Shown here one piece after another: positions 61,413-64,000 of a stretch of DNA of 64,000 nucleotides. The position numbers and the translations under genes were made by a program. Every line of letters begins with the position of its first letter. Position 1 is the stretch's first letter. The notes beneath the pieces were generated by a model, which saw only the letters and a program-made list of their open reading frames with translations, ran no database searches and was not told the origin of the DNA. Origin of the DNA: Candidatus Methylumidiphilus alinenensis (GTDB lineage: Bacteria > Pseudomonadota > Gammaproteobacteria > Methylococcales > Methylococcaceae); contig QJPH01000533.1 of NCBI GenBank assembly GCA_003242955.1, forward strand, positions 19,749 through 83,748, in the 5' to 3' direction.

Positions 61413-61703
61413 ATGTCCAATATTATTTGGGACAAAGACAAAATTCTCGGCATTGATGCCGATTGTTTACAAAATATCATGTCCAATATGGAAAGTTATA
61501 ATCGTCCTGATGCTCGGATAGGTGTACGGCTCGGCACAACAGGGGAAGGAGTGAGGCCGAATTATGAAATAGTGCTGTCTTTTGCATATTCAAGCAGTTG
61601 CAAACCACACGAACTCATCGAAGATAAATATAATGATGAAAACCTTTCCCCCGTGTTTTCGCTTGAAAAAATCAAACAAATTTTGAATGGTGTTGCGGCA
61701 TAG
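61413..61703 (+). CDS. Integron cassette ORF, unknown function
   Basis: A 96-residue hydrophilic protein, preceded by AGGAG 6 nt before the ATG and only 24 nt after attC-like site 1, the usual geometry of an integron gene cassette. Features: acidic N-terminus, a beta-rich middle (NYEIVLSFAYSSS) and a C-terminal helix (LEKIKQILNG). No family recognised. Confidence 0.6.
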   Translation: MSNIIWDKDKILGIDADCLQNIMSNMESYNRPDARIGVRLGTTGEGVRPNYEIVLSFAYSSSCKPHELIEDKYNDENLSPVFSLEKIKQILNGVAA

Positions 61704-61863
61704 TTTGGGTTGTGGCTTTATCGCAACCGGAGCAGCTTCTGGACGCAGACGTTAGGCGAGGTTTGTAGCAGTTCTGTTTTAAGAGTATGATCCTTAAACT
61801 GTTACTTGCAACGCATTTTAGAAAAAGTTCTTTCGCTTTAGTGGCAACGGGGGGTTCGTTCGT

Positions 61864-62073
61864 ATGAGAAGTTACACGGCAATTGTTGAGCGATGTAGGG
61901 ATACGGGATTTTATGTTGCCTTTATTCCTGGATTCAAGGGTGCGCATACTCAAGCAGAAACATTGGATGAACTAAATCAAAATCTCCGAGAAGTCGTTGA
62001 AATGTTGCTTGAGGACGGTGAGCCAATATTTGAAGCAGAATTTATCGGCACTCAAAATGTCGTTGTTGCTTGA
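61864..62073 (+). CDS. hicB: HicB-family antitoxin
   Basis: A 69-residue HicB fold protein: YTAIVERCRDTGFYVAFIPGFKGAHTQAETLDELNQNLREVVEMLLEDG is the partial RNase H-like antitoxin core. No C-terminal DNA-binding domain follows. It lies immediately before hicA, so antitoxin precedes toxin. Such pairs are frequent in integron cassettes. Confidence 0.85.
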   Translation: MRSYTAIVERCRDTGFYVAFIPGFKGAHTQAETLDELNQNLREVVEMLLEDGEPIFEAEFIGTQNVVVA

Positions 62074-62075
62074 GC

Positions 62076-62309
62076 ATGGGCCGATTGCCTGTTCTTAAGC
62101 CTCGCGAGGTTGTTGCATTGCTTGAGGTATTAGGGTTTAGCGAACTTAGACAACGTGGTTCTCACAAGCAGTTTCGCCACCCGGATGGCAGGTGTACAAC
62201 AGTCCCATTTCATGCTGGGCGTGATGTATCGCCGATATTGCTACGACAAATTGCGAAAGATATCGGTTTAACGGTCGAGGAACTGATAAGAGGGTCTAGG
62301 GTGCAATAA
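62076..62309 (+). CDS. hicA: HicA-family mRNA interferase toxin
   Basis: A ~77-residue HicA toxin of the double-stranded RNA-binding fold: LKPREVVALLEVLGFSELRQRGSHKQFRHPDG with the catalytic His in GSHKQF, then VPFHAGRDVSPILLRQIAKDIGLTVEEL. I favour the ATG at 62076, three bases after the hicB stop; a TTG at 62070 would overlap. It cleaves mRNA when HicB is lost. Confidence 0.85.
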   Translation: MGRLPVLKPREVVALLEVLGFSELRQRGSHKQFRHPDGRCTTVPFHAGRDVSPILLRQIAKDIGLTVEELIRGSRVQ

Positions 62310-62404
62310 TGCAGTAGGCGCAGCGGCTTGCCGCGTATTGCGCCGGATGCTTAAAAGCCAAGAGCGAAAAGCAAAGAGCAAAGGCCACTCTTTTCTAGTC
62401 CGCC

Positions 62405-62497
62405 GCCCAACCCGGCGCTCAAGGGGACGCGGGGTTGCGCCTTGGCCAGTTTCCCCCAAGTTTAGTCCGCCCGCGCCCCTTAGCTCGGGCGTTGGGC
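62405..62497 (+). other. Integron attC-like site 2
   Basis: A 93-bp site from GCCCAAC to GTTGGGC, identical by eye over its whole length to the site at 61296-61388, and with a similar ~80-bp sequence in front. It closes the cassette region carrying hicBA and opens the next. Confidence 0.75.
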
Positions 62498-62592
62498 ATC
62501 CTTTTTCCAGCATCTGCTGGGGTGTTCAATACAAAAGTGAACCGACGCACAATTTTCCCATCCAATCTTTAGAAATATCTGGAGTCTTCAAA

Positions 62593-62778
62593 ATGACTAA
62601 ATATAGAGTTACTCTGAAATACGGCAATCCTGGTGAGTACAAGCACAGCTCGCAAACTGTTACAGTTGAAGCAAATAGCGACACAGTAGCTAAGGAGTTG
62701 GCGGTCAATAAGTTTAAAAACAGCAACGCTGCTTATAAAAACAAAGAAGTTGATGTGGTTGATATAGATGAGGTTTAA
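62593..62778 (+). CDS. Small cassette protein of unknown function
   Basis: A 61-residue protein starting MTKYRVTLKYGN, preceded by GGAG 9 nt upstream. Predicted as a beta-alpha-beta unit with Lys/Asn-rich loops (VTVEANSDTVAKELAVNKFKNSN). It begins 96 nt after attC-like site 2. No family recognised. Confidence 0.55.
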   Translation: MTKYRVTLKYGNPGEYKHSSQTVTVEANSDTVAKELAVNKFKNSNAAYKNKEVDVVDIDEV

Positions 62779-62897
62779 TGTGCATTCAGCATTCACATCG
62801 CTAACGTGGTAAGGTGCAATCGGTAACATGTTAAAGCATACTTCATACAATAGTGGCTTCCCCGTGTATTGCAAGCACCCTTTGAAATCAATCGGGG

Positions 62898-62903
62898 TAT
62901 AAT
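62898..62903 (+). promoter_or_regulatory. Consensus -10 box just before brnT
   Basis: A perfect TATAAT ends 6 nt before the GTG start of brnT, implying a near-leaderless transcript. No well-spaced -35 was seen. Confidence 0.35.
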
Positions 62904-62909
62904 CGAACC

Positions 62910-63185
62910 GTGAAATTTGAATGGGACACGAAGAAAGCTACTGACAACGAGCGCAAACATAAAGGTGTTTCATTTCACGAGGCCACCACAGTGTTTGGAG
63001 ACCCTTTGGCAATTTCTTTCCCCGATCCCGATCATTCCACTGATGAATTTCGTTTTTTGGCATTCGGCGTATCGCGTTCCAATCGTTTGTTGGTGGTCTC
63101 ATACACCCACCGACAAGGCATGATACGAATTATTAGCGCCAGAGAGGCGACACGCCCCGAACGGAGAATTTACGAAGATGGCTAA
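62910..63185 (+). CDS. brnT: BrnT-family toxin
   Basis: A 91-residue BrnT ribonuclease: FEWDTKKATDNERKHKGVSFHEATTVFGDPLAISFPDPDHS, then RFLAFGVSRSNRLLVVSYTHRQGMIRIISAREATRPERRIYE. The KH-GVSF and RIISAREAT blocks are diagnostic. Start is a GTG right after a -10 box. The end overlaps the antitoxin gene by 8 nt. Confidence 0.9.
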   Translation: MKFEWDTKKATDNERKHKGVSFHEATTVFGDPLAISFPDPDHSTDEFRFLAFGVSRSNRLLVVSYTHRQGMIRIISAREATRPERRIYEDG

Positions 63186-63414
63186 TCAACATGATGAATT
63201 GCGACCTGAATACAAGCGGGAGGATTTGGGGCAGGGCGTTCGTGGAAAGCACTATGAAGAGTATCAAAAAGGCACAAATTTAGTACTATTAAGTCCAGAC
63301 GTGGCAGCAGCGTTCCCCACAGAGGAAGTTGTGAACGAAACGCTTAGGTCCCTAATTAAGATTGCCCAACGCTCCAAGCCCTTGAGTGGCTCTCCGAGTT
63401 CAGGTACGCTTTAA
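63178..63414 (+). CDS. brnA: BrnA-like antitoxin
   Basis: A 78-residue protein overlapping brnT. It has RPEYKREDLGQGVRGKHYEEYQKGTNLVLLSPDVAAAFPTEEVVNETLRSLI. The DVAxxFPTEEVVNxxLR segment is typical of antitoxins partnering BrnT, and forms the DNA-binding helix arrangement. It should bind BrnT and repress its own operon. Confidence 0.8.
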   Translation: MANQHDELRPEYKREDLGQGVRGKHYEEYQKGTNLVLLSPDVAAAFPTEEVVNETLRSLIKIAQRSKPLSGSPSSGTL

Positions 63415-63463
63415 ATTAAAGAGCAAAAGTCATGCAACCCCGGCTTCCTCTCCCGAAGCGGCC

Positions 63464-63552
63464 GCCCAACCCGGCGCTCAAGGGGACGAGGGGTTACGCT
63501 TTGCCTCTTTCCCCCTGGTTTAGTCCGCCCGCGCCCCTTAGCTCGGGCGTTG
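63464..63552 (+). other. attC-like site 3, interrupted in its R' box
   Basis: It starts GCCCAAC at 63464 and keeps the GCGCTCAAGGGGACG and CCCCTTAGCTCGGGC arms of the other two sites but differs in the centre. The final box begins GTTG and then runs into GTGCG at 63553 instead of completing GTTGGGC, as if an intron had inserted inside the R' box. Confidence 0.6.
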
Positions 63553-64000
63553 GTGCGTCAAGCGAAGCTTGACGCTTCTTGCGGGGTGAAAGTCCCTGTC
63601 GGGCAAGGGCTAGCCACCCACCCGTATCGAGTCTTGCGCGGCTGGCGGAGCGGTATTTGCGGGGTGTGACCTGCGGTACAGGCGAACAAAAGTCGTGAAG
63701 CGTAGACAGAGCATTCCCTAGGCCAGAGGGGTGATGCACCACCCCGAAGCGATTCAACCTCGTTAAGAGCAAAAATGCAGGTGGCGACGTCGTCAACGCA
63801 ACGGAAGCCAATACAGAGGAATCGGCAAGTCGGAATGATGATCGAGATAGCGTGGCACCGCCGGGAAACCAGGCGGACAACAGAGAACACAAACTTCGAT
63901 CTAAGGTTTCGGCGCGGTGAGATTCCCGAGGGCCTGCCGAGGTCCCTAGCGCCTGGCATGGGGAAAGAGAAGCGTCGAGAACTTGAGAGGTCCCATCGGT
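63553..64000 (+). ncRNA. Probable 5' portion of a group II intron
   Basis: The sequence begins GTGCG, the group II intron 5' consensus, followed by a perfect hairpin CGTCAAGC/GCTTGACG and several GC-rich stem segments (GGGTGAAAGTCCC, AGAGGAATCGGCAAGTCGG, CACCGCCGGGAAACCAGGCGG) in the manner of intron domain I. No long coding frame covers the stretch on either strand; the frame beginning ATGGGGAAAGAGAAGCG at 63958 may lead into an encoded protein but is cut by the window end. Class could not be decided. Confidence 0.5.

Noticed and set aside
61115..61456. 113-codon plus-strand frame running through attC-like site 1
   Set aside because: It translates the attC palindrome and runs past the start of the better-supported cassette ORF; the same artefact occurs at 62338-62778.
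61751..61757. GTTAGGC resembling the R' box of another attC between the first cassette ORF and hicB
   Set aside because: No matching GCCTAAC-type box or pairing arms found on the 5' side; may be a degenerate site but not supportable.

Overview
This window looks like an accessory-rich stretch of a GC-rich proteobacterial chromosome. The pointers are an integron-type cassette array, an IHF-like protein, ATG/TGA-overlapping operons and gammaproteobacterial-style NRPS genes. I cannot name the organism. No rRNA, tRNA or CRISPR array was seen.

Layout. (1) 31-5589 (+): three consecutive genes for a CHAT-type caspase-like protease, a metallo-beta-lactamase-fold hydrolase and a clostripain-like (C11) peptidase. 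They resemble a conflict or programmed-death module and end in an IS21 transposase remnant. (2) 5673-8008: a small orphan gene, a pair of long inverted repeats and a Na/phosphate symporter-PhoU protein. (3) 8336-22766: a coenzyme M (CoM) island. A divergent acylating aldehyde dehydrogenase faces a strongly structured leader. Downstream come an epoxyalkane:CoM transferase, a zinc ribbon protein, a 2-ketopropyl-CoM carboxylase homologue, an SDR dehydrogenase, a CoA-transferase-like pair, an unrecognised Cys-rich protein, phosphosulfolactate synthase (ComA), an aspartase/fumarase-superfamily lyase, a toxin-antitoxin pair, a second lyase of that superfamily and a GMC oxidoreductase. Read together, the cell may make CoM and use it to open and degrade epoxides. 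Two enzymes lack residues that define the textbook reactions, so the downstream chemistry may be new.

(4) 23034-56505 (-): a nonribosomal peptide gene cluster. A 1562-aa starter protein (C-A-T-E) and an 8139-aa protein with seven modules and a terminal thioesterase together make eight modules. They are followed by a SRPBCC protein, an MbtH-like protein, a cytochrome P450, an O-methyltransferase and a DUF697 protein. By-eye code reading suggests Asn/Asp-like (D), Gln/Glu-like, Thr, unknown, Pro-like, unknown, N-methyl-Phe-like, unknown. Two short palindromic repeats are inserted in frame in linkers, and modules 2 and 3 share a long identical DNA tract.

(5) 57111-60981: a P1B-like ATPase with an unusual metal-site segment, a CcbP-like small protein, an IHF-beta-like protein and a probable secreted protein. 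(6) 61296-64000: three attC-like sites delimit cassettes with an orphan ORF, HicBA, a small orphan ORF and BrnTA. The last attC is interrupted by what looks like the 5' part of a group II intron running off the window. The integrase is not in view.
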